Positions 1 to 11,611 of a stretch of DNA of 64,000 nt are shown piece by piece. The notes beneath the pieces were generated by a model. That model was given only the letters and a program-made list of their open reading frames with translations. It was not told the origin of the DNA and searched no databases. Source of the DNA: Begonia masoniana. Taxonomy: Eukaryota; Streptophyta; Magnoliopsida; Cucurbitales; Begoniaceae. The first letter of the stretch is position 1; every line of letters starts with the position of its first letter. Location: contig CM039512.1 in the NCBI GenBank assembly GCA_022432975.1, positions 7,204,858 to 7,268,857 on the forward strand, given 5' to 3'. The position numbers and the translations under genes are program-made.

Positions 1-296
1 TTGTTGATGACGTGGCAACTCCAACTTTAATCTTCTATTTTCTAAAACTAATACAACGTTTATATAACCTAGACAAATATTATGCTACGAGTTTACCGAT
101 AATACAAAAGTTTCGAACAATTAAATTTAAATAAAGTCAAACAAAGCTTGGTTACAAAAGTTGATAAGGGAAGACAAATTCCCCCTTTAAACCAATGGGT
201 TGTCACCTACAAAATTAGCAAATAAATTAGGCCATAAAGATGGATAGAAGACGTACCTCAACTTGACTCGGGCCTTGGGCCTCGGGGCACATCAGA
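1..296. other. unassigned sequence at window edge
   Basis: I see no gene, RNA or repeat that I can name in this AT-rich stretch. The neighbouring copia element C1 should continue here into reverse transcriptase, but homology to its sister copy C2 stops near 297. A deletion or another insertion therefore lies at this edge. Confidence 0.5.
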
Positions 297-1837
297 TTCC
301 TAAGAGAGGATCTAGTCTTAACTCCTAATGAAGGATCACCTAAGACTTCATCTATTGGATGGTTTCTGACAAATTTCCAATCTCTAGGGAGAGTAGGATT
401 TTCATCCTTGACAGGAATAATTTCTAGAGATGTAGAAGAAGGTTCTAATGATTTTTCTACTTGAGGAGAATCACTTGGTTTTTCTAAGGAAAGAGAATCC
501 AGTTGTTTATCCAAAATATCATCCTCATCCACATTGATTGTGGGTTGAGGGGACTCATCAAAATTAACATGAACTGACTCCTCTACAACTAGAGTTCTCC
601 TATTGAATACTCTATAAGCTTTGCTGGAAAGGGAATAACCCAGAAAAATTCCAAGATCAGATTTGGAATCGAATTTACCTAAGTTATCCTTAGTGTTAAG
701 AATGAAGCATTTGCTACCAAAGGCTCTAAAGTATTTAACAAAGGGAGTTTTTCCACTCTAGAGCTCATATGGAGTTTTCTCAAGAATAGGTCTTATGGAG
801 ACCCGATTCAGCACATAACAGGCAGTAGCAACAGCTTCAGCCCAGAAATACTTAGGAAGTGAATTCTCATTAAGCATAGTCCTAGCAAGCTCTTGGAGAG
901 ATCTATTTTTCCTCTCAGCAACACCATTTTGCTGAGGGGTCCTAGGAGAAGAGAAATTGTGCTCAATTCCATACTTGAGACACAAGAGTTCAAATTTTGA
1001 ATTTTCAAATTCTCCACCATGATCACTACGAATAGCAACAATGGTGAGCTCCTTTTCATTTTGAACTCTTTTCCTAAAACTAGAAAAGATGTCGAAAGTC
1101 TCATCCTTAGACTTCAAAAAGTAAACCCAAGTAAATCTAGAGAAGTCATCTACAATAACAAAAGCATAGAATTTGCCACCTAGGCTGGCTATATTGGAAG
1201 GACCGAAGAGGTCCATGTGAAGAAGTTGAAGAGGCTTAGAAGTAGAAATTGAATTCTTAGAAGCAAAAGAACTTTTGATCTGCTTGCCCATTTGACAAGC
1301 TTCACAGACTTTATCCTTTTCAAAGGATATCTTAGGGATTCCTCTAACTAAGTTCTCCTTAGTAATCTTAGCTAAGGTATCCATCCCTACGTGTCTTAAT
1401 CTCCTATGCCAGATCTAACAGTCATAAGAAGAATTCACAGCAAAACATTTTTCAACACTACAATCAATATCATCAATGTCAATGACATAAATATTTTCTT
1501 TCCTAAAGCCAGTAAACAGAATTTTGCCATTTGCAGCATCTTTAATTATGCATGAGTCTGATTTAAATATCACTTCATAACCTTTGTCACATAATTGACT
1601 TATGCTAAGCAAATTGTGTTTTAACCCATCAACTAATAAAACATTTTCTATAACAGGATTGATATGGTTACCTATGTTGCCAATGCCAACAATTTTGCCC
1701 TTTTGGTTTCCACCAAAAGTGACACTTCCTTTCTTCTTGTTGACAACAGCGAACTTAGTTGCATCTCCAGTCATATGCCTTGAACAGCCACTGTCCAGGT
1801 ACCATTGATTTCTTAGGGGAGATGCATTATCCTGCAA
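297..1837 (-). pseudogene. C1 pol fragment: protease and integrase
   Basis: On the minus strand the reading begins with the copia protease motif WYLDSGCSRHMTGD (about 1790), followed by the GAG-pre-integrase zinc finger and the integrase core. The first core aspartate is in LLHMDLFGPSN, the second in IRSDHGGEFEN, and the glutamate is in QQNGVAERKNR, giving a complete D,D35E triad. Two stop codons, at 1415-1417 and 758-760, break the frame. The protein then runs through the integrase-RT linker to about 297 and loses similarity. RT and RNase H are missing, so this is a dead fragment. Compared with the same region of C2 it is a close paralogue. Confidence 0.85.
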
Positions 1838-1914
1838 AACAGAAATTAGGTTGTCTTCTTAGGTACCCAAATCTTTTGGGTCCTAGTGTTAGGCCTGGTT
1901 CCTTTAGGAACCCA

Positions 1915-3419
1915 TTATAACTTACAACCAGCTTTCATATTATTTGTTTTTAAAGGACACACAAATGATTTATGTCCTACCTCATTGCATGCATGACAGA
2001 CAGTGGATTTAACAAAAAGCCTTTTATATGTTTTCTTTTTACTAATCCCGTCATACCTTAGGCCAGTTTTATCAAACTGCACTATCTGGCTGCTCAATAA
2101 CATGTTCAGATTTTTACTACCTTCAGTGAAATTCAGAACAAGTCTATTTAACATCTCATTTTTCTTTTTAAGTACAGAGATTTCCTTATCTTGCACTCTA
2201 TGTTCATTGGCGTGCTTCTCAATTAGGCTCGCATTTTCCTTTTTCAACATGTTATACTTGGTCTTAAGCATGCCAAATTGTTTAACCAAGTCATTAAAGG
2301 CATCAATTAGATTACCTTCATCATCATCACTATCACTGTCACTTAAAATACTAGAAGATGAAAAACTAACCTTGTCCTCGTGTGCCATGAAACACAGGTT
2401 TGCTACTTCTTCTTCTTTTGATGAAGAGGTATCTTCTTCACTATCATCCCAGGTAGCCTTCATAGCTTTCTTCTTAAACTTCTTGGGGTACTTCTTTGTT
2501 TGTGGACAGTCTGCCTTCATATGACCAGGCTTTCCACACCCAAAACATGTGATCTCCTTGTCCTTTTGAGACTTCTCACCCTTAGGAAATCTTTTTCCCT
2601 GCATCCTCTTTCGTTGCAGGAATTTGCTGAATCTCCTGGTAATAAGGGCAATGTCCTCATCTTCTTCTTCTTCCTCAGATTCATCAGGCTTGCTCGATGA
2701 GGCTTTGAGAGCTATGTCCTTTCTCTTGGAGATCTCCTTTTCCTTGAGATCTCCTTGTCATTGGCCCTCATGGTTATCTCACGAGTCATCAGAGAGCCAA
2801 TGAGTTCCTCGAGCTTGAGAACCTTAAGATCCCGTGCCTCTTGTATTGCTGTCACCTTTGGTTGCCAGGCTCTTGGTAAACATCTCAAAATTTTCCTAAT
2901 TAGCTCTTCACCTAAATACATCTTACCAAGTACTTTTAAACCATTAGTAATGTTAGTGAAACGAGTAAACATTGAAGAAATAGACTCATCCTTTTCCATG
3001 GAAAATAATTCATATTCGTGAACTAACATGCTCAATTTACTCTCCTTTACTTGGTTAGTTCCCTCATGTGTGACTTCTAATAAGTGCCAAATTTCTTGAG
3101 CACTTTCACACCCTTGCACTCTATTGAATTCATCTCTATTTAGAGCACAGTACAAGGTGTTTACTGCTTTAGCATTAAGGCTTAGATTTCTCTTATCGGA
3201 CTCAGTTAACTCAGAAAAGTCCTTAGGGATACTTTTCCCATCAACAGTTTTCATGGCTTTAAAAGGACCATTCTCTATAATACACCAAGTCTCATAGTCT
3301 ATGGCTTGAATGAATATTTTCATTCTAGCCTTCCAATAGACATAATCACTACCATCAAAGAATGGAGGTCTATTTGTTGCCTGACCTTCTATTTGTGTGG
3401 TGTTAATATTGAATTCCAT
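1915..3419 (-). pseudogene. C1 gag (Sirevirus-type, frameshifted)
   Basis: Gag would form the virus-like particle of this element. The start codon at 3419 lies about 50 bases after the primer-binding site. The N-terminal part carries FFDGSDYVYWKARM and the conserved block EYELFSMEKDESISSMFTRF, typical of Sirevirus gag. A frameshift near 2740, in a Lys/Arg/Glu-rich stretch, separates it from the second half. That half holds a CCHC zinc knuckle (CFGCGKPGHMKADC), an acidic and Ser-rich region, a predicted coiled coil and a second knuckle (CHACNEVGHKSFVC). A stop at 1915-1917 ends it where gag-pol should continue. It is nonfunctional as it stands. Confidence 0.85.
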
Positions 3420-3471
3420 AGTAAATATCTCACAGAGTGTTCTAATACAACTTAGACAATAATTAACCTAT

Positions 3472-3482
3472 CTCTGATACCA
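3472..3482 (-). other. C1 primer-binding site (tRNA-iMet)
   Basis: The minus strand reads TGGTATCAGAG, complementary to the 3' end of plant initiator methionine tRNA, two bases inside the LTR end. This fixes the element's orientation. Confidence 0.85.
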
Positions 3483-3580
3483 ATTGTAGGATCAAGATTT
3501 GTCTAAGAGAGGGGGTGAATTAGACTTATTAAGATTTTCTGAATTACTAAACAAAAGCAATCAAACAATAACAGTAAGAG

Positions 3581-5997
3581 TGTAACGCCCAGGAATTTTT
3601 AAAAGGAAAATTGGAGAGAAAGTAAAAGAATAATAAAATAATTGTTTTAAGTAATTTAAAATAAAAGTGAATAATTTTGGTTAACCTAATTGGTTAATTA
3701 ATTTAGATTCGGGCACTTCCAGTGAAATTAAGCCGCGGGTCATAATTAAGAACGAAATTTAACGAAATTTACGGAAGAATAAAATGGTATATTAAAGGAG
3801 TTAATAGGAATTAATAGGAGTATTGTTATTAGTATTATTATTATTATAATTATTGTTTTTATAAAAATAAAATAACTGAATGGCGTCGACGCCATTCAGT
3901 TCTTCGCGACGCCGAGAGAACAGGGGAGAGACGAGGAGCGGAGAACGGCGACGATCGACGAACGCCGGCGGTTTCCGACCCTCTCCGGCCAGACGACGGC
4001 GACTTGCAGGCTCCGACCGTTTTCGCGCACTAAACCGACGGTATGGCTCGGTTTTCTCCCTCTTTTTCGGATCGGTTTGGGGCTGGCGGTGGCAAGCTCG
4101 ATTGAGCTCTGATCGCCGGCCGTTTTCGGTCACTTCCGGCGTGGGTTTGCCAACCCTAGGGCCGGCTATTGTTGATTGACCGTGTTGAGCTCAATGTGAG
4201 CTGAAAACAGTGAAGCCCGATTTAGGGCACTCGGGTTTTGCTGAATTGGAACTCCGATTTTAGGTTAGTTTATGTTAATTGGATGTTAGGAGGATAGATT
4301 AGTGAGGAATTGAGAGAGTTTTGATGAAAAATTGAAAAAGTGAAATTTTAGGTAAAAAGGGCAGAATCGGGTTTTTGACAAATTGACCTAGCTCCGGTCG
4401 TTTATTTTAAAATTCATTTTGGCAGATTAAAATAGGTTATTAGAGGAGTACGTGGCCGCTGGAATCGTTCGATTCCGATAACCGACGCAAAAGTTACGCC
4501 CGTTTGAGTTTTAGGTCGGTTTTTACCGAACCCAAATTAGTGGCCCATTTAATTAGATTTTAATTGGATTAGGCTAGAAATAGTAATTTAAGATGTTTTC
4601 ACAAAAATTAGAGTTTAGTTATGCCCGAATGAGAAAAAGGGAAGTTTTAGGAAAGAATTTCCTAAATTAGAAGATTAGTTTAAGTTTGAAATTAGTTTAA
4701 TTAGGATCGATTTTAATGTTCTTAATTGTGAAATGCTTTAGGTGGACACGGCTTTTGGACGGTGCTCGGCTTGCTACGGACGCCAGGTAAATGAGCGTTA
4801 GGCTTTCCGGCCACTAAGGCCCTACGTCGTACAATGTTGATAATGTTGATTGTTTTTTATGAGAGTGATTGTAGAGGTTGGTGGAAGACGGGTAGTTAAG
4901 GAAAGAGTGATAGTTAAGTAGTGCCTTAGTTATGTCGTAGTGCTCATGTGATAGGTTTTTCCTTACGTGTATGTCTCCTCATGTATCATGTTTTCTTAAA
5001 GTGCATACGAACGGTTTATGAACATGTTTTTATGAAAAGTTAAATGAACGATGTATGTTTTCACGGGACTATATGAATGATGAATGATTCTCACGGGACT
5101 ATATGAATGATGAATGTTCTCACGGGAGTATATGAATGTTTTCACGGGAGTAAATGAATGTTTTCACGGGAGTAAATGAATGTTTTCACGAAACTGTTTT
5201 ACAAATGTCATGCATATATGAAATGTTATGTTTAGTACGCTCCTTACTAAGCATTAGGCTTAATGTAGTTGTTGTATGATGTAGGTGACAGGTGTGAACT
5301 CGATGACAAAGAATAGGTGGTCGACGGATGGTGCTCGTGGCGACGGGGTGTGTTTTGGCTTGATGTTCCGATGGTTTGAGTGATGTATGTCGAATGGATG
5401 TGAGTTAGCCTTGTTGGTTAGTAGGTCTACGTGTTGGTTTGTTTATGAAAATGTTTAAGTATATGGATTAGAGGTTTTGATAGAAAATTGTATGATAAGT
5501 CGAGTGTTGATGTATATGTATGAAAATGTTTAAGTTAGTCGAGCTTTGATGTGTACGTAGTAGTAGTAGATTGTTTGGAATGTAGAGTCTTTATTTTGGA
5601 GAATATACTGGAACTGCTTGGGTTATTTTTAACAGGTAAGGATAAGCTCGATTTTCAGACCGATCCATGCAGTTCGTTTTCTTGAATTTGTCTGAAATTG
5701 TAGGTTATATTAGTGTCATGTTTTGATGATCGAGGAATGAGTGATTTTAAGGGATTTCAACAATCCGAGACTTCAATTTAAAAGTTTAGAAGTCGAAACG
5801 TTATGAGTGATATAAAAAGAAAAATTTACGTGGTTACGAGAGTTTAAAGTTAAGGTTACGTTAGGGTTAGTTTGTTTAAGGGTTTTGGGTTATGTTTAAA
5901 GTAAAAATGAAAAAGTTTATGAGAAAAATACGAGGGCTTAGGTAATGATTATGTCACGGCTAGTCCGTGGCGGCCCTACGGGGTTGGGGTCGTCACA
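3581..5997 (+). mobile_element. S1: solo LTR (gypsy type) with TSD AAGAG
   Basis: The block starts TGTAACGCCC at 3581 and ends GGGTCGTCACA at 5997, flanked by AAGAG (3576-3580 and 5998-6002). There is no primer-binding site, polypurine tract or coding region, so this is a solo LTR left by LTR-LTR recombination. Internal motifs shared with the G3 LTR and S3 (AAGGCCCTAC near 4816, AAGCATTAGGCTTA at 5249-5262) indicate a related gypsy family. Short open frames inside it (for example 3801-4179) are not genes. Confidence 0.88.
5050..5190 (+). repeat. short tandem repeats inside S1
   Basis: About five imperfect copies of a 22-31 base unit built around TCACGGGA(G/C)TA..ATGAATG are visible. They lie in the middle of the LTR, between the conserved GGCCCTAC and AAGCATTAGGCTTA blocks. 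Confidence 0.75.
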
Positions 5998-6373
5998 AAG
6001 AGAAAGAGAGAGAGGAAAAATCAACACCAGATTTTTACATGGTTCGGCCAAACCTTGCCTACATCCACACTCCAAGGTTCACCCCTTGAAGATCCTTAAC
6101 CTTCTCCTCAGTGAGAAAACACAGATCGGAATTCCGGGCTCCGATCAACTGCCTTTACAATACCGGATTATACTTCGCGGGTGATAATCCACAGCCTTTA
6201 CAGATTTTGAATGAGTAAAAATATATGTCACAGTCTAAGCTCTCTCAAGGAGTAAATCTCAAGTTTTGAATCTGAGAGAAGAGTAGATAGAGTTACAGAG
6301 TATGAATAAATTTCACAAGTTAGGGCTCAGAAAGTCGATTTGCAAAAGTTGTATCTTTGTGCTCTAACCTCGG

Positions 6374-6381
6374 CTTAAATA
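6374..6381 (-). promoter_or_regulatory. candidate TATA box of C1 LTR
   Basis: The minus strand reads TATTTAAG. The same position in S2 (36125-36133) reads TATTTAAAC, and in the C2 LTR (62657-62663) TATAAAA. Conservation among three copies supports this as the LTR promoter. Confidence 0.55.
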
Positions 6382-6616
6382 CTCTGTCTTCAAAATCGGC
6401 TTGACTTCAATGCTCCTTATCCAATAATAGAAACTTTATTACCGTTGGTGAGCTTTCGTACAATTTTCAGGTAGCCGTTGCCGTCTGTAGTTGTAAGTCG
6501 TCGTCGCCATTAATGTTCTGGAGTTAAGGTTGAAAACGACGTCACTGTAGCTTCGCGGATATATTTAAATTTGGCGGAAGATCACCGGATGAAGCAGCTT
6601 TAAACAATCGGAACGT

Positions 6617-6960
6617 CATCGGTGGATACAAGCTGTAATGCTATCGGCATGAGTATCTTCAGACGCCATCGGTAGAAGCAACATGATAAGTCATCGGCAT
6701 GTACAAGCTTTGAGTTATCGGCAGACGCACCTTAAGATTCCATCGGCAGAAGGATTTTGAAAGGCCATCGGCAGAACCATCTTGAAAGGCCTTCGGCAGA
6801 AACATCTTGAAAAGCCTTCGGCAGAAGCATCTTGAAAGGCCATCGGCAGAAACAAGTCTTGAGCTTCACCGGCATGAGCAACTTGAGCTTCATCGGCAGA
6901 AGCAACTTGAGCTTCATCGGCAGAAGCAACTTGTACTCTATCGGCAGATGCATGCCTTGT
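6617..6960 (-). repeat. U3 minisatellite of C1 LTR
   Basis: About a dozen imperfect units of 24-28 bases share the core CATCGGCAGAAGCA followed by ACTTGAG or TCTTGAAAG. The last four 24-base units are almost identical and the outer ones are degenerate. On the element's sense strand the array lies upstream of the TATA-like box, in U3. Confidence 0.85.
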
Positions 6961-7135
6961 ACACTCAACCAATTTTATTAGACACTAAAATACCCTTTTC
7001 AAGGGTATTTCCAAAGGATTAAAAATCAAACACATACTTCAATAAACTCATTTTATAAACATGATCAAATTACATATTTATCATTAAATACATCATCAAA
7101 AACAAATTTAGACTTAAACTCTATTTAAGTCAACA

Positions 7136-7332
7136 AGAACACTATCACCACTTTACACGTACTTCATCTTCCATCTATTAGCTTCATTTCGTCTGAAGAA
7201 ATTGTTTCATTTCAAGCACTTTTAACCTTTTCATTTCTGCTCATACATTTTATTGCTCTCGGGTTAGTTGACAAGTGAGCAACCCTTGCTCTTTGGGTGA
7301 TAACTCGCTCATTTTCAGGTCGTTACCCATCA
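7136..7332 (+). repeat. G1 5' LTR remnant (3' end only)
   Basis: This matches 14363-14558 with few substitutions and ends CCCATCA. The upstream part was separated by the C1 insertion and lies beyond C1, outside the window. Confidence 0.9.
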
Positions 7333-7335
7333 TTT

Positions 7336-7347
7336 TGGTATCAGAGC
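7336..7347 (+). other. G1 primer-binding site (tRNA-iMet)
   Basis: TGGTATCAGAGC lies three bases after the LTR end and is complementary to initiator Met tRNA. Confidence 0.9.
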
Positions 7348-8519
7348 GTAGCTAACATCCGTGGAAACATTTTGGTACCTTTTATTTGTGCCCTTATTTA
7401 CAAATTTTTTGCTGCATTGTTCGTTGAAGTTAAGTTACATTTTGCTGTTAACAAAATCAGTTTTCCAGATTTGTGCATAAAACCCTTTCGGGTTTAGCCA
7501 CTTTAGGTAGCGAATTTCTTTTTATTTTTTGCATTTCTTTGCTTAATATTGTTCTATTATTATTGTCTAACATTTCATGAGAGTCGTTTAAGTGCAATAA
7601 CATTGTTTCCATTTCGTTTACTTGCTGTACATTTCATTTCTATACAAAAAAACTGCTCAATAAAATCTGCTTTGAATATTGAACTTGCTCTTGATGTTTA
7701 GTTGCTGTTTTTTGATTATTGTTCGAAATTTATTCACACAACATTGATAATAGTATGTTTGGAAGATAATCTGATTGTTTTGGGGTAAGAATCGCACATA
7801 AAGTCACTGCATTTTATTTGTTACACTGAGGAGTTTGAAAGGTGTTTGACAAAATGACCTAACTAAAATAGCATACAAAATCCTAAATTTTTTTTTAATC
7901 AATTGCTATTTTTTTTTGTCACGAATCTGTTATATTATTGTTCATTGAATATTTAAATGACAAATCATGCATTAAAGTAATCAACTTGAGGTTTAAACAT
8001 GATAGTAAATGAGCATGCAACCGGAAATTTAAAACTGTTTTTTTTTTTTAAATAGTGTAACTAGATTGATAATTGTAGGTTGAAATTCTCTAATTAGTTG
8101 ATGGTCTTAATTAAACAATTTATCATGATCTTATTCACTAAGTATTTGAGGATTAAATGGAGCATTAAATCAATTAACTTGGACGTAAAACTATTGTGAA
8201 AAGTGGCATGCAAATCGGTTAAAAATCACAACAAAACTGTTTTTCTAAGCACCCATCAACTAGTTTGAAAAGTGTTTGTGAAAATACCTCACCTAATTTT
8301 ATCAACAATTGCCTAGTTAAAATTTTTTTTTATCCTCAACTAGTTTTAAATTTTTGTTAGCAAGTTATTTTAATTATTTTCTTTGTTTAAAAACAAAAAA
8401 AAAAAAAGAAAAAAAGAGAAGAAATTCCTATCGTAAAACTTAGTTTAAGTGTTAACTTATTCCCTACTCCCCAAAGTTAGAAACACAATTAACTAATATT
8501 TTTTAAGACTTAGGATATA
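7348..8519 (+). other. G1 untranslated leader
   Basis: These roughly 1.2 kb are AT-rich with T and A homopolymers (for example 8038-8050 and 8394-8408). I find no conserved coding frame, so this is the leader between primer-binding site and gag. Confidence 0.6.
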
Positions 8520-9886
8520 ATGCAAACAAGAAGTGGAGCTTTAAGGGAACAAAATAGGGGCAAGGAAACTCAAAACTCACATCCCATGGCTCTTACCCAA
8601 CTGGAGGGTGAGTCGAGTATGCAAGGACAAATTAATGGGATAAATGAAGCCCTTATTACCCTAAGCCAACAAATTCAAAACATGAATTTGAGATTCGAGG
8701 AATCAATGAGGAACAAAAATCGAAGGGAATCCCCCCATAACTCCCCACGACGACGAGACCTTGAATCCCCTCGAACAAAAAGATACGAAGGATCTCCTCC
8801 AAGGAGAAGATATGAAGAATCTCCTCGAAGGAGAAGTTATAATGAATCCCCGAGACTACGGAGGGATGAAGCATCTCCCCAAGGGAGAAGAAATGTGGAA
8901 TCCCCTATACGAAGGAGGGATGAAGAAAGGAGAAGATACGAAAATTCCCCTCAACGGAGGAGGAACGACGAAACCCCACGAGAGAGAAGAAGAGACCAAC
9001 CGAGGAGATGATACCGAACTCGTGAATCATTGGATGATATTGATTGGGGTGACGAGGAAGATGATGACTATACCCCTACAAGGCGAAGAGATAATGACGA
9101 GCTAAAGAATGCCAAAATTACAATTCCTCCATTTAATGGGGCAAGCGATGGGAGCACATTCCTTGATTGGGCTGATAAAGTCGAGAGAGTATTCGATTAC
9201 TACGACTATTCGGAGAGATCAAAAGTAAAGCTCGTATCGGCTGAATTGAAGGGTTACGCTGCCCTTTGGTGGGCCAACCTAAAGAACCAAAGAGCATAAA
9301 CGAGAGATGAACCAATAGCAACCTGGCGGACTATGAAGGCACACATGGCAAGAAGATTTGTGTCAAGCCATTACCGTCAAGAAATCTTCCTACAAATGCA
9401 AAACCTCCGACAAGGAAGCTAAACCGTGGATGAATACCTCATGGAGTTTGAAACTCTAAAGATCCGAGGAGGTATAGATGAACCGAAGATCACATAATCG
9501 CCCGATTCATACGTAGACTTAACCGTGAAATTAGAGATCTAGTTGAAATACAAGCCTTAGATTCAATGGAAAGGGTTGCTTAAATGGCCACCACCATCGA
9601 GAGGCAACTAAAGAGGAAAAAGAAAGAAATCTTCACCCCAAAATTCATGCCAAAGGCCATTGAGAACAACAAATTCACACCTCGAACTTACGACAACAAC
9701 AAATTTAACACTAAGGCCGAAGGCAAGAAACCTTTTGTTCAAAACTGGCCACCTAAGAACACCATTACCAGGCCATCCATGGACAACACCAACAAGTTAA
9801 AGGCTCGTGACATGAAGTGTTTCAAACGCCTTGGGACTGGCCATTTTATGGCACATTGCCCTAATGCACGAACTATGGTGATCTGA
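8520..9886 (+). pseudogene. G1 gag with Arg/Ser-Pro repeat region
   Basis: The frame opens with MQTRSGALREQNRG. From residue 60 or so it becomes a string of imperfect nine-residue units of the kind RRRYEESPR, ending at a stop (9009-9011). The next segment (9030-9299) has the conserved gag core with PFNGASDGSTFLDWADKVE and LKGYAALWW. A further stop (9297-9299) and frameshifts lead to the last part, which holds a basic region and a degenerate zinc knuckle (CFKRLGTGHFMAHC; the second cysteine of CX2C is replaced). The gag core is chromovirus-like. It cannot be expressed as one protein now. Confidence 0.8.
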
Positions 9887-9904
9887 GATGGAATCACAGA
9901 AGAG

Positions 9905-11611
9905 TTGGAAAGTGAGAATGAAGGAGAAGGAATTGAAGATGGGGAAGTCGATGCAGTCGAAGTAGTAGAGAGTGATGAGGATATGATTCAAGCACCCGAA
10001 GGACCTCTACTAATGGTCATTCGACGAGTCCTAGTTTCAAAGAGCACAAAAGAAGAATGTCAATGTGAGAATATATTTCATACCCGATGTATGATAAAGG
10101 ACAAATTGTGTTCAGTCATTATCGATGGAGGAAGCTGCACGAATGTGGCTTCACAGGAATTAGTGAATAAGCTAGCATTGGAGACTGTTGACCATCCCCA
10201 ACCTTATAAGTTGAGATGGCTTAGCGATAAAGACGACGTTAAGGTTACTAAACGAGTAACCATAAACTTTGTCATTGGGAAATACAAGGATTCCGTTACA
10301 TGTGATGTAGTACCTATGAGTGCCATCCACATTTTATTAGGACGACCCTGGCAATATGACCGCAAAGTCACACATGATGGATTCTTAAACGTCTATTCTC
10401 TAAAGATCGACACAAAAACTATAAAGTTAGCTCCTTTGACACCCGACCAAATAGCCAAGGACGAAATGGCAAAGAGAGAAGCAAAAGCTAAGACTAACCT
10501 TTTTATGATCAAGGGTGAGATGAAGTCCACCATTAGAAGAAAGGATTTTATGATCATGGTTATGTTCAAGGATCGAGTTATGGAGCTAGGGGAGATACCT
10601 ACACCCATTCAACATTTATTGGAGAAATTCAAAGATGTTTTTCCGGAAGAACTTCCTAAAGAACTACCGTCACTACGTGGTATTGAGCATCACATCGACT
10701 TACAACCTGGGGCTGCCCTACCGAACCGCCCAGCTTATCGAATGAATCCAGAGAAAACAAAAGAATTGCAACGTCAAGTGACTGAATTGTTGGACAAGGG
10801 TTATATACGAGAGTCAATGAGTCTGTGTGCTGTTCCGACTTTATTGGTCCCAAAGAAAGATGGTACAATGAGGATGTGTACCGATAGCCGAGCCATAAAC
10901 CAAATTACAATTAAGTATAGATTTCTTATCCCGAGGCTCGAGGACATGTTGGATGAGCTCAGTGGAGCCTCCATATTCTCAAAGGTGGACCTCAAGAGTG
11001 GTTACCATCAAATTAGGATGAGGGAAGGCGACGAATGAAAAACTGCCTTCAAGACAAAGTATGGACTTTATGAGTGGATGGTTATGCCATTTGGGCTAAC
11101 GAATGCCCCAAGTACTTTCATGCGGTTGATGCACCATGTACTTAAAGAATTTCTAGGTAAATTCATCGTAGTATACTTTGATGACATATTGGTGTATAGC
11201 TTTGACCTCCCTCAACACCTCAACCACTTGAGCACCTTATTCCAAACCTTAAGGAAGGCTAAATTATTTGGTAACTTAAGTAAATATTCATTTGGATAAG
11301 ATAAAGTCTACTTACTTGGTTTCATCATTTCAAAGGACGGCATGGAAGCCGATGGAGAAAAGATTAAGGCTATTAAGGAATGGCCTACCCCTAATGGAAT
11401 TTCGGAAGTACGTAGCTTCCATGGCCTAGCATCATTTTACCGTCGTTTTATAAAAGATTTTAGCTCAATAGTTGCACCAATTACGGATTGCATGAAGAAA
11501 GGAAAGGATTTCATATGGACACCCGAGTGTCAACATAGCTTTGAGCTAATCAAGGACAAATTATGCCAAACACCCGTCCTCGCATTTCCCGACTTCAATA
11601 AAGTGTTTTAA
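9905..11611 (+). pseudogene. G1 protease and reverse transcriptase
   Basis: The retropepsin motif is IIDGGSCTNVAS near 10129, followed by LLGRPWQYDRKVTHDG. The RT domain starts near 10700, with AVPTLLVPKKDGTMRMC, the finger-palm strand FSKVDLKSGYHQIRM and the catalytic YFDDILVYS box near 11180. Stops at 11036-11038, 11297-11299 and 11609-11611 interrupt it. The conserved order PR-RT-RNase H-IN is that of Ty3/gypsy elements. Confidence 0.88.

Larger units (their letters stand above)
297..7135 (-). mobile_element. C1: Sirevirus-type Ty1/copia retrotransposon, 3'-truncated
   Basis: The element runs on the minus strand: 5' LTR (3485-7135, interrupted by S1), a primer-binding site matching initiator Met tRNA, gag, then protease and integrase. 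Reverse transcriptase, RNase H and the 3' LTR are absent, because homology ends near 297. The gag type (UBN2-like, with a long acidic and zinc-knuckle tail) and the long LTR fit the Sirevirus (SIRE/Maximus) lineage. It inserted into the 5' LTR of G1: the bases right of its end, AGAAC at 7136-7140, match the uninterrupted target AGAAC at 14363-14367 in the G1 3' LTR. Stops and frameshifts make it non-autonomous. Confidence 0.85.
3485..7135 (-). repeat. C1 5' LTR, interrupted by solo LTR S1
   Basis: On the plus strand the LTR begins TGTAGGATCAAG at 3485 and ends AAGTCAACA at 7135, so it has TG...CA ends. It matches solo LTR S2 along its length, including TCTAAGAG..GGGGTGAATTAGAC at one end and AAAATACCCTTTTCAAGGG near the other. 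S1 plus one target copy (3581-6002) was inserted later; without it the LTR is about 1.23 kb. On the sense strand a TATA-like TATTTAAG lies at 6374-6381, and the U3 minisatellite lies upstream of it. Confidence 0.88.

Noticed and set aside
3801..4179. Arg-rich open frames in S1
   Set aside because: They lie in a solo LTR and are not conserved in the related LTRs.
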